The notes under the pieces are model-generated. The model was not told the origin of the DNA. It did not search any database and saw only the letters and a list, made by a program, of their open reading frames with translations. Shown one piece after another: positions 1-5,684 of a stretch of DNA of 6,140 bases; the first letter of the stretch is position 1; each line of letters opens with the position of its first letter. This stretch comes from Deltaproteobacteria bacterium (lineage in GTDB: Bacteria > Myxococcota > Polyangia > Polyangiales > B10-G4). Where the stretch lies: assembly GCA_019312705.1 (NCBI GenBank), contig JAFDCW010000297.1, forward strand, positions 1 to 6,140. Direction: 5' to 3'. The translations under genes and the position numbers were made by a program.

Positions 1-14
1 CGGTGACTTCCGAG

Positions 15-56
15 GCGCGCATGGGGGGTAGACACTCGAAGTACGCCGAGGTTCCG
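15..56. repeat. Diverged direct repeat, copy 1
   Basis: This stretch begins gcgcgcatgg and ends ccgaggttccg. By hand alignment it matches 236-278 at about 36 of 43 columns, with one single-base gap, so it is far above chance. The differences fall at sites that would change amino acids in the one frame shared by both copies, so conservation at the nucleotide level (DNA or RNA element) is more likely than a conserved peptide. The strand of action is unknown. Confidence 0.65.
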
Positions 57-80
57 AAGCTTCTTCCCGGCACCTCGGCG
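44..80. other. Hairpin, 9-bp perfect stem, overlapping repeat copy 1
   Basis: cgccgaggt at 44-52 is perfectly complementary to acctcggcg at 72-80. After one mismatch, three more pairs (54-56 with 68-70) extend the stem inwards. No T-tract follows, so it does not look like a classical intrinsic terminator. It could be an RNA structure or a protein-binding palindrome. Part of the left arm lies in the conserved 3' block of the direct repeat. Confidence 0.5.
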
Positions 81-159
81 CCCTCGACCGAGTCATTCGG
101 AGCCGTGCTCCTGCACGACGCCCTCGAGGCGGAGCCCCCCCCTGCGTGTCCTCCGGGGC

Positions 160-192
160 GTCGGTTGCCTCGACCTGACCCAGGCACCCGAC
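160..192. other. Hairpin, 11-bp stem with one mismatch
   Basis: gtcggttgcct at 160-170 pairs with aggcacccgac at 182-192 at 10 of 11 positions around an 11-nt loop. The downstream sequence is GC-rich without a T-run, so terminator function is unsupported. It may be a structured leader or a factor-dependent termination or pausing site. In such GC-rich DNA some hairpins are expected by chance, but this one is longer than most. Confidence 0.45.
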
Positions 193-214
193 CGCCGGGA
201 GGGTTCCGAAGACC

Positions 215-220
215 AGGAGG
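215..220 (+). promoter_or_regulatory. AGGAGG Shine-Dalgarno-like site
   Basis: A consensus AGGAGG lies 10 nt before an in-frame GTG at 231. It is the best ribosome-binding sequence anywhere upstream of the lipoprotein gene and argues for a start at 231. The signal peptide argues for the in-frame GTG at 348, which has no good Shine-Dalgarno site. The site might be real for a longer precursor or a leader peptide, or be a chance purine run. Confidence 0.35.
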
Positions 221-235
221 GCGGTGAACGGTGCT

Positions 236-278
236 GCGCGCATGGAAGGGTGGACACTGCAAGCACACCGAGGTTCCG
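236..278. repeat. Diverged direct repeat, copy 2
   Basis: This is the partner of copy 1, displaced by about 221 nt. It lies between the Shine-Dalgarno-like site at 215-220 and the preferred start of the lipoprotein gene at 348, so it would sit in the 5' untranslated region. If translation instead began at 231, the repeat would be translated near the N-terminus. The exact shared blocks are gcgcgcatgg, gacact and ccgaggttccg. Confidence 0.65.
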
Positions 279-293
279 GGACGTTTTCCCCGG
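276..293. other. Short hairpin downstream of repeat copy 2
   Basis: ccggg at 276-280 pairs with cccgg at 289-293 around an 8-nt loop that contains a TTTT run. It occupies the same place relative to repeat copy 2 as the longer hairpin does relative to copy 1: the stem starts in the conserved ggttccg block. The sequence differs, so this could be conserved structure, but five base pairs is weak evidence. Confidence 0.3.
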
Positions 294-347
294 GTGCGGG
301 GGTCCGCCGCCTTGACGGGCGAGGCCATCGACCGAGATGCTGGCGCC

Positions 348-2207
348 GTGCCACGTTCCTCCAGCCCAAGCCTCGGTCTCTTCACGGTCCTGCCGCTCGT
401 CACGGCGGCTTGCCTCGTCGCCGCCTGCGGGGGTTCATCCGCGCCCGCGGCCGAGGCCCCGACGGTGACCACGACATCTAGCGACGTCCCGGCAATCGAG
501 GACGGCTTTCGGGGCCAGGAACTGCTCGACGCCGCCGGTGACGAGGGCGCGGCCACGGTCTTCTTCCACCCCCGCCACTGGTCCGTGCTCCTCGGTGTTG
601 CGACCTCGATCGCCGGTGACATGATGCCGAACGAACTCCAGGAAATCCTCGGGGCGGCGGGGCCCTGGGACGCGTTGCGGGCGGTCGCTCGAGGGGAGGG
701 CATGCAACTGCCGCCGAGCCTCGCTGGATGGGATGACAGCCGCCCGTTGGTCGTGTCTCTCTTCGAAGCGCCCGAGACGTCGGTCGCGGCGCTGCTCGCT
801 CAGACCGGGAACCTACAGCCACCCGACGTCTTCTCCCACCGCGCCGTCATCCCCGCGACCGACCCCAATGCGCTCTTGCTCTCTCTCCTGGGAGTCGCCC
901 GGACCGCCGGCTGTCAACCGTTGCCCGCTTCCGTGGCCGCTGCTCTTCCGGGGCCCGCCGGGGCCGCCGGGGCCCTCCGTTGCGACGACGCGGCGGTGAT
1001 CTTCGACACCGGCGACGGTTGGGTGCGCATGCGGGTCGCAGAAGTTGAAATTGCTGACCTCGCCGCCGGGCCTCTCGCTCGGGATCTCGGAGGTGCCGTC
1101 GCCATCACGCCTGCGCGACGCTGGGCCATGACCGGCCCCGTCGTCATCGCAGCTCACGCCCGCCCCTCCCGGATTCGGCGAGCCCTCCTGGCCGAGAGCT
1201 CCACCCGAGCCGGGAGGGGGCGGCACTACGCGAACCCGGCCCAACGCCTGCGCTCGATCGCCTTCGCCCGGGCGGAAATCCTCGGCGCCCTCTTGCGCAC
1301 TGCCCCCGTCGGGTCCGAGGTCGACGACATCACCGTGGGCCTAGTCACCGGACTGAGGCCGTCCTTCACGGTTGTCCAAGGGCTCACAGCCGCCGGCATG
1401 GCGGCCTACGACGCGGGCCTCGAAGCACCCGCCCCGCCCGAGGGGCCGCCGGATGCCCCCTTCGTGATCCATACCCGCGTCAACGTCGACGCGATGCAGG
1501 CGGCCGCGGGGGTGCCTTTCGGATGGGCTGGCGCGTCCGATCCGGACGCTATCGAAACGCTCCTCGGGGATTGTTCCGCCCCCTGTGTCGCCCAGCTGCT
1601 CACCTCCCGAATCTTCGGCCTCGGCGCCCTCGCCGACCAGGTTGGACTCCGGGCCGGCCTCGAAGAGGATGTGGGACCCCTCTTTCATTTTGCCCCCGCG
1701 GACCTCCCGCCGGGCGTGACCATGACCATGACCTTCGACCTGCCGGAGCTCGCGGAGCGCATGGACGAGGACATGTTCACGCGGCGTATCGCCGAGTCGC
1801 TCGGGGTCATACACGTCGTCCAGGCTCGCGACGGCCGTACGCTCATGACCAACGTGAGGCTCGGAGAGACCCCTCCCCTGCCCGAGCCTGCAGCCTTCAC
1901 CCAAGGAGACCCGGGCCCGACCGACGCGCCGCTCTTGCGCACGGAGAGCGCGGCCTGCGTCGAAAACACCGCACTACTCGTCGAAGGGGTGGTGCGTGCA
2001 CTGGGCATGAGTTCGCTTTCGAACCGCGACGAGGTCATTCGCCAAGGACGGCAGATCCTCGACGGCTACGGCGCATGCGCCGACGCCCGTCCACAGCTCC
2101 GAGAGCTCGGCGAGGCCTACGGCCATGCGTTCGAGGCGGCGGTCGAAGCGGCCCCACCCCCACGCCCGGGGGGGCCGCCGCGTCCCAGCGGGCCCGGGCG
2201 TTACTGA
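348..2207 (+). CDS. Large lipoprotein of unknown function (619 aa)
   Basis: I do not recognise the family. From GTG 348 the protein opens with a short Arg-containing n-region, a hydrophobic stretch (about residues 11-26) and the lipobox LVAAC, giving lipidated Cys27. A Ser/Ala/Thr-rich linker (to about residue 45) follows, then a long soluble region. The mature part has six other cysteines (189, 212, 409, 413, 537, 577), including a CxxxC pair, which fits disulfides in an envelope protein. FFHPRHW at 72-78 and a helix-rich Ala/Leu body are visible, but no catalytic motif is obvious. The last ~20 residues are Pro/Gly/Arg-rich. The frame stays open up to GTG 231, which has a better ribosome-binding site, but starting there would put about 49 residues before the hydrophobic segment, which is unusual for a signal peptide. 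A Gly after the lipidated Cys suggests outer-membrane sorting by the enterobacterial +2 rule, which is an extrapolation here. The 3' end overlaps the convergent gene by 7 nt. Confidence 0.8.
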   Translation: MPRSSSPSLGLFTVLPLVTAACLVAACGGSSAPAAEAPTVTTTSSDVPAIEDGFRGQELLDAAGDEGAATVFFHPRHWSVLLGVATSIAGDMMPNELQEILGAAGPWDALRAVARGEGMQLPPSLAGWDDSRPLVVSLFEAPETSVAALLAQTGNLQPPDVFSHRAVIPATDPNALLLSLLGVARTAGCQPLPASVAAALPGPAGAAGALRCDDAAVIFDTGDGWVRMRVAEVEIADLAAGPLARDLGGAVAITPARRWAMTGPVVIAAHARPSRIRRALLAESSTRAGRGRHYANPAQRLRSIAFARAEILGALLRTAPVGSEVDDITVGLVTGLRPSFTVVQGLTAAGMAAYDAGLEAPAPPEGPPDAPFVIHTRVNVDAMQAAAGVPFGWAGASDPDAIETLLGDCSAPCVAQLLTSRIFGLGALADQVGLRAGLEEDVGPLFHFAPADLPPGVTMTMTFDLPELAERMDEDMFTRRIAESLGVIHVVQARDGRTLMTNVRLGETPPLPEPAAFTQGDPGPTDAPLLRTESAACVENTALLVEGVVRALGMSSLSNRDEVIRQGRQILDGYGACADARPQLRELGEAYGHAFEAAVEAAPPPRPGGPPRPSGPGRY

Positions 2208-2635
2208 GGCCGTACGCGCACGTTTCCCGCGACCATCGGGGTAACGACGTGGCCGATGGGCACGCCATCGCGCGCGGCATCGGCCCGGGGCATCGCGAGG
2301 TGCCGGATGACGTAGCGCACCTTCGAACGCCTCGTCCGAAGGCGGAAGACCAGCGGGTCAGGCTCTCCGACAGAGCCGCCAACCCGCTCATCGCGTCGCT
2401 GTCGGACCAAGATGCTCGGCTCGCCATCGCGGAAGGCGAGGCGCGGGCCAAAGTGTCGGGTGAGCTCGCGTCGCTGACGGAGCGCGGGCTGTCCTACCGG
2501 AAATACATCGACCTCGAGGGCGCGGAACATGTCGCCGGTGGGCACGGCGTGACCGACCACCCCGGGTCGAAGCGTGAGACGCACGACGACCTCGGCGCCG
2601 CGGCGGGACGCTTGCACGTCCACCTCGAGTGGCAT
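2201..2635 (-). CDS. Orphan C-terminal GHxxPTGD beta domain of multiheme cytochrome c type (possible remnant)
   Basis: The 144-residue product has a beta-strand-rich start and the motif GHAVPTGD at 28-35, followed by FRAL, a basic RHFG segment (61-64) and the late block VRYVIRHLAMPRA (107-119). In my knowledge of families, GHxxPTGD with this surrounding pattern is typical of the beta domain that closes multiheme cytochrome c-type proteins, where it follows a series of CxxCH heme sites. Here there is no CxxCH and no cysteine at all. An in-frame TAA at 2650-2648 lies five codons upstream of the ATG, so the frame cannot be extended, and I found no heme motif in the other upstream - strand frames. 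There is no signal peptide and no good Shine-Dalgarno site. Third codon positions are mostly G/C in this frame, supporting past or present coding. It may be a 5'-truncated remnant or a stand-alone domain protein. It converges on the lipoprotein gene (7-nt overlap) and diverges from the ORF at 2634. Confidence 0.6.
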   Translation of the reverse strand: MPLEVDVQASRRGAEVVVRLTLRPGVVGHAVPTGDMFRALEVDVFPVGQPALRQRRELTRHFGPRLAFRDGEPSILVRQRRDERVGGSVGEPDPLVFRLRTRRSKVRYVIRHLAMPRADAARDGVPIGHVVTPMVAGNVRVRPQ

Positions 2636-3260
2636 GTCGCTCGACGATTACTTCGAGGACGTAGGGGGGCCTCCCGATTGTGAGCGCGCGGAGCAACGAG
2701 CGGTGCTACCCGAACGCCTCCGAGGGTTCCTCGACTGCGAGCGCCTTCACCTGGTGACCCTCACCCTCGACGCCGGGGGAGCCGTGGAGGAGCAGAAGGA
2801 CGTCGGCCCCGTCGGGACCCATCGCTGCTTCGAGTCATTCGGGTCGGCCGCCGTGTGGGACGTCGACGGTGACGAGAAGCACGATGTCGTCGTCGACCAT
2901 ACCTACACGACCGGAATCAGCTGGGGCCGCGGCGCGATGGAAAACTTCCACCGGGTTCGGGCCCTCGACCTCTTCGTGAGCTCCGCCGAAGCCCCGGATA
3001 CGCTGGTCATCTCCAAACACAGCATCGTTACCTACGCGATGATCGATTGGGCCACGGTAGGCGAGTATCGTTTCGAACGGACCGATGGGACGGTTCAGGT
3101 CGTCGTGGACCGCGTCACCTATTCGGAGTGCTACGAGGAGAACCTCGAGGAGTGCGAGGAGCGCGACGAGCGCCAGAGCCTAGTGCCCTGGGACGGCGAG
3201 AACCATCGCCTCACCCGGGAAGGTCGCCCGATTCGTGCCGAAGACGCACTGATGTACTGA
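2634..3260 (+). CDS. Hypothetical protein with FG-GAP-like calcium loop (208 aa), possibly 5'-truncated
   Basis: I do not recognise the family beyond one motif. DVDGDEKHD at 76-84 matches the DxDGDxxxD calcium-binding loop of FG-GAP/VCBS-type repeats and is followed by a beta strand (VVV), as usual in those repeats. The remainder alternates beta-like segments with charged turns, has five cysteines (16, 35, 65, 166, 174) and an acidic Glu/Cys/Arg stretch at 164-180. I chose ATG 2634 because upstream of it the frame is simply antisense to the cytochrome-like ORF. There is no signal peptide and no good ribosome-binding site, although the cysteines and calcium loop would suit an exported protein. 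This suggests that the true 5' end has been lost. The start codon overlaps the divergent start at 2635 in a shared CATG. The vWA lipoprotein gene follows after 64 nt on the same strand. Confidence 0.65.
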   Translation: MSLDDYFEDVGGPPDCERAEQRAVLPERLRGFLDCERLHLVTLTLDAGGAVEEQKDVGPVGTHRCFESFGSAAVWDVDGDEKHDVVVDHTYTTGISWGRGAMENFHRVRALDLFVSSAEAPDTLVISKHSIVTYAMIDWATVGEYRFERTDGTVQVVVDRVTYSECYEENLEECEERDERQSLVPWDGENHRLTREGRPIRAEDALMY

Positions 3261-3311
3261 ACGTATTCCGTCCGCGGCGTTTGCTGATGGCGATTCGACG
3301 CGGCGGCGCCG

Positions 3312-3317
3312 TATCAT
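3312..3317 (+). promoter_or_regulatory. Possible -10 element (TATCAT) before the vWA lipoprotein gene
   Basis: TATCAT matches the sigma-70 -10 consensus at five of six positions and stands out in this GC-rich DNA. No convincing -35 box lies at normal spacing. Transcription from it would begin at about 3324-3325, on or next to the GTG start codon, implying a nearly leaderless message. This rests on a single hexamer and is weak. Confidence 0.25.
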
Positions 3318-3324
3318 CGAGGGC

Positions 3325-4644
3325 GTGGTGCGATTCCCAATCGTTTCGGCGCTGACGCTCTCGCTCGTCTTCCTGCTCTTGGTCGCGGGCTGCTCCCGCC
3401 GCGAAGACCCACCGACGCCGATGGATGCGGGCTTCGGCGATACGGGTGCCGGCGATACCGGCACGCCGCCCATGGACTCGCGCCCGCCGCCTCCCCGCGA
3501 TACCGGTCCACAGCCGGACACCTCGTTCCTCTCGCCGGATGCGGCCTGCGCCTCCGCCATCGTCGAAGCCGAGGTCGAACGATTGCCCGTCGATATCATC
3601 TGGATGGTCGACAATTCAATCAGCATGGAACCCGCCATCACCGAGGTGAATACGGGGCTAAACGACTTTGCCGCCCTCATCGGCGCGTCGGGCATCGACT
3701 ACCGGGTCATCATGCTCTCGCTCCGCGGCGAGGGACGCATCACCGTCGGTGGCCGGTCACGGTTCGGAGTCTGCATCCCGATGCCTCTCGCCGGCGATGC
3801 CTCGTGCGGAGACGGAGCGCGGTTCTTCCAGGTCGAGGTCGACGTGCACAGCACCCAGCCCGTCGAGCAGTTCCTCGGCACCCTGGGGCAGACGACGGGG
3901 TACGTCGCGGGGGACCGGCACGGGTCCGAGCCGTGGCGCGACCTGCTGAGGCCCGAGGCCACCAAGACCATCGTCGTCGTCACCGACGACAACTCCCGAA
4001 CTTGTGCCCTCCCGGTAGGCAGCTGCAACCCGAGCGATCCGCCATTGACCGGCACGTCCCTCGAGGACTTCCCGGGTGGCCCCAACCCGTTCAACTCCCG
4101 CGAGCTGGGCCCCGGCGTGCTCACGGCCGCCTACGCCCCCCTCTTCGACGGCTACACCTTCAGCGCGCTCTACGGCTGGGGCTCAGAGACTGACGCAGGC
4201 GTTCCGTGCACCTATCCTGGAGGCGGCACCCCACCCTCGCCGGGCCAAACCTACAGTGAGCTAGTGACTCGGACGGGCGGGGTGCGGGCGAAGATCTGCG
4301 AGGGCTCCGCGGCCTGGGCGCCGTTCCTCGCTTCGGTCGCCACGGACGTGACCCGGACGTCACGCATCGAATGCAACGTGGCGATTCCAGCGCCCCCGGA
4401 CGGCATGACCCTCGACCCCAACCGGGTCAACGTGATCGTGCGCGCCGAGTCCGGGTCGACCTTCCTGCCGCGGCGCATGCACGCGGGGGCCTGCGACGAG
4501 ATGGGCGGCTGGTACTACGACGACCCCGCCATGCCGACCGAGGTCATCCTCTGCCCGACCTCCTGTGAGATGGCCCGGGAAGCACTCGGCCCTCCCGATA
4601 CGGGCATCGACGTGCAGCTCGGCTGCGCGAGCATCCTCATCTGA
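3325..4644 (+). CDS. vWA-domain lipoprotein (439 aa)
   Basis: This is a probable envelope-anchored von Willebrand A protein, likely a metal-dependent adhesion or protein-binding module; its partner is unknown. Residues 1-22 form a signal peptide ending in lipobox LVAGC, with lipidated Cys23. Residues 24-74 are a Pro/Asp/Thr/Gly-rich disordered linker with several DTG units. The vWA fold starts near residue 85: IIWMVDNSISM carries the MIDAS motif DxSxS (D96, S98, S100), and a second hydrophobic strand ends in TDDNS (220-224), where a further MIDAS aspartate is expected. A long insertion-rich C-terminal part follows. There are 12 cysteines after the lipid anchor (75 to 434), implying disulfides. 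GTG 3325 and GTG 3328 are both possible starts; GAGGG at 3319-3323 sits slightly better for 3328. The architecture is familiar from Myxococcota lipoproteins. I am confident of the domain, not of the biological role. Confidence 0.88.
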   Translation: MVRFPIVSALTLSLVFLLLVAGCSRREDPPTPMDAGFGDTGAGDTGTPPMDSRPPPPRDTGPQPDTSFLSPDAACASAIVEAEVERLPVDIIWMVDNSISMEPAITEVNTGLNDFAALIGASGIDYRVIMLSLRGEGRITVGGRSRFGVCIPMPLAGDASCGDGARFFQVEVDVHSTQPVEQFLGTLGQTTGYVAGDRHGSEPWRDLLRPEATKTIVVVTDDNSRTCALPVGSCNPSDPPLTGTSLEDFPGGPNPFNSRELGPGVLTAAYAPLFDGYTFSALYGWGSETDAGVPCTYPGGGTPPSPGQTYSELVTRTGGVRAKICEGSAAWAPFLASVATDVTRTSRIECNVAIPAPPDGMTLDPNRVNVIVRAESGSTFLPRRMHAGACDEMGGWYYDDPAMPTEVILCPTSCEMAREALGPPDTGIDVQLGCASILI

Positions 4645-4735
4645 AGAGCCCGCGAGGCCCCGAGGGAGCCCGCGCCCCAGACCCGGGCAGATACTGGACT
4701 CGACATGCTCCTCCCGCCGGTCGAGACTCCCGGCC
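4645..4735 (+). other. Intergenic gap before the SPFH genes
   Basis: This 91-nt GC-rich spacer contains a 9-nt direct repeat, gagcccgcg, at 4646-4654 and 4666-4674. I see no convincing terminator hairpin with a T-run and no clear promoter; GATACT at about 4690 resembles a -10 only weakly and lacks a -35. Whether the SPFH pair is co-transcribed with the vWA gene cannot be decided from the sequence. Confidence 0.4.
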
Positions 4736-5680
4736 ATGGCACAACGCAAGATCCGGCGAGTTTACCCGGAGGGGTCGAACGGGAGCAGTCCGGCAGACAT
4801 CGCCGCGGGGGGCTGTCGCCGCGTCATCCAAGGGGCTGGGGCCTTCGTCGTCGCGGCGGTGGTCCTGGTGGTCGGGGTGATGGGCAACGCCCTCGGCGGG
4901 ACCAACCCCCATACGCCGCCGGGGCACGAAGGCTACGTGGCCCACCAGCCCCTCGTCTTTGGTCAGCGCGAGTTCGTCGGCATCCAGGCCGGGCCGACCT
5001 CGACCGGCTGGGCCTGGCGCCAATACGTGACGAACATCGACATGCGGCCGGCGACCTGGTCGGAGCAGATGCACATCTTCGCCGCCGACAACCTCGAGGT
5101 GTCGTTCGAAGCTCACGCCCGCATCCGGCTGCGCGCCGGCTCGACGAAGGAGGTCGTCGAGCGGTTCAGCGGGAACGACTGGTATGCCCAGAACGTGGCG
5201 CGGCCCTACAAGACCGCGGTCCGCGAAGTCGTGCGCGGCTACGACGCATTTCAAATCAAGGACGAAAGTGAGGAGATCGCGGTGGCGATCATGGCCCGCC
5301 TCACCTCCGAATACGAGGAGACGCCCTTCGAGTTTCTCAGCGTCTCCATCGGCAACATCGATTACCCGGACTCGGTCGAGGAGCGCGTCGTAGCGAACCT
5401 CGCCGCCGAGCAGCGCCGGCAACGCATGGTCGTCCAGCAGCAGATAGCCGAGCAGCAGGCGATCATCCTCCAGGTTCGTGCCCGGGGGGCCTCCGAGTCC
5501 CAGGAGATCGAGCAGGAGACCCTGACGCCGCTCTACGTACAGCACGAAGCCGCCGAGCTCTATCGCACCCTCGCCGACGAGACCGACGACGACGACGGAG
5601 TCGCCCACGCCAAGGTCGTCCTAATCATCCCCACCCGCGCCGACCGTGCCGGCGTCCCGCGCATCTATCAGGGGAACTGA
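4736..5680 (+). CDS. SPFH/band 7 (prohibitin-like) protein with transmembrane anchor (314 aa)
   Basis: SPFH proteins form large membrane-bound ring or cage oligomers that organise membrane domains and can control proteases, as HflK/HflC do for FtsH. Residues 1-30 are polar and basic, and residues 31-50 form one hydrophobic membrane helix. The SPFH domain follows from GHEGYVAHQPL (63-73) to about 215, including the DNLEVSFEAHARIRL strand region (118-132) and RPYKTAVREVV (156-166), typical of band 7 proteins. Residues 215-260 are a Glu/Gln/Arg-rich coiled coil, and LTPLYVQHEA (263-272) matches the post-coil segment common in the family. The C-terminus has an acidic patch (281-287) and a strand KVVLIIP. 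ATG 4736 gives a clean N-terminus; the frame is open further upstream, but that part reads as low-quality sequence. The ribosome-binding site is weak. The stop is followed after 4 nt by a paralogous SPFH gene, so the two are very probably co-translated. It is not assignable to HflK, HflC, QmcA or prohibitin by eye. Confidence 0.9.
   Translation: MAQRKIRRVYPEGSNGSSPADIAAGGCRRVIQGAGAFVVAAVVLVVGVMGNALGGTNPHTPPGHEGYVAHQPLVFGQREFVGIQAGPTSTGWAWRQYVTNIDMRPATWSEQMHIFAADNLEVSFEAHARIRLRAGSTKEVVERFSGNDWYAQNVARPYKTAVREVVRGYDAFQIKDESEEIAVAIMARLTSEYEETPFEFLSVSIGNIDYPDSVEERVVANLAAEQRRQRMVVQQQIAEQQAIILQVRARGASESQEIEQETLTPLYVQHEAAELYRTLADETDDDDGVAHAKVVLIIPTRADRAGVPRIYQGN
5670..5676 (+). promoter_or_regulatory. 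Ribosome-binding site for the second SPFH gene, inside the first
   Basis: AGGGGAA overlaps the last codons of the upstream gene and lies about 8 nt before ATG 5685. It is a good purine-rich Shine-Dalgarno match and favours ATG 5685 over the adjacent GTG 5682. Its place inside the preceding gene supports translational coupling of the two SPFH proteins. Confidence 0.6.
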
Positions 5681-5684
5681 AGTG

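Larger units (their letters stand above)
1..347. other. Non-coding leader/intergenic region with repeats and hairpins
   Basis: I see no convincing gene in this stretch. A GTG-started frame at 3-227 gives only 74 residues of Pro/Arg-rich sequence without domain character. The region holds two diverged copies of a ~42-nt element (15-56 and 236-278), a 9-bp perfect hairpin (44-80), an 11-bp hairpin with one mismatch (160-192), a shorter hairpin (276-293) and an AGGAGG site at 215-220. The 10-mer ggttccgaag occurs at 50-59 and again at 202-211. I could not identify a sigma-70-type promoter. The simplest reading is the 5' regulatory region of the lipoprotein gene that follows, possibly including the end of an upstream transcription unit. 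Confidence 0.6.

Noticed and set aside
3..227. GTG-started 74-residue frame at the window start
   Set aside because: Its Pro/Arg-rich sequence has no domain, and it runs through a repeat copy and two hairpins. Coding cannot be supported.
224..481. 85-residue frame beginning just after AGGAGG
   Set aside because: The spacing to the ribosome-binding site is too short (3 nt), and the product is a frame-shifted reading of the lipoprotein gene's signal region.
1341..1904. - strand open frame of 187 aa within the lipoprotein gene
   Set aside because: It is an antisense shadow with no recognisable motif or start context.
1523..2683. + strand open frame of 386 aa
   Set aside because: Its Arg/Pro/His-rich composition is shadow-like. 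It overlaps the lipoprotein gene in another frame and is antisense to the cytochrome-like ORF.
2636..3260. A frameshifted heme-binding (CxxCH) continuation of the cytochrome-like ORF
   Set aside because: Reading the upstream - strand frames near 2636-2760 gives no CxxCH and early stops, and the + strand there encodes a coherent different protein.
4646..4674. Direct repeat gagcccgcg twice, 20 nt apart
   Set aside because: Nine GC-rich bases repeated once is compatible with composition bias, and similarity does not extend further.
4637..5608. Long - strand open frame (323 aa) opposite the first SPFH gene
   Set aside because: It is exactly antisense to a protein with a clear SPFH domain and shows Asp/Gly/Val/Arg-rich sequence typical of GC-rich antisense frames, with no domain of its own.
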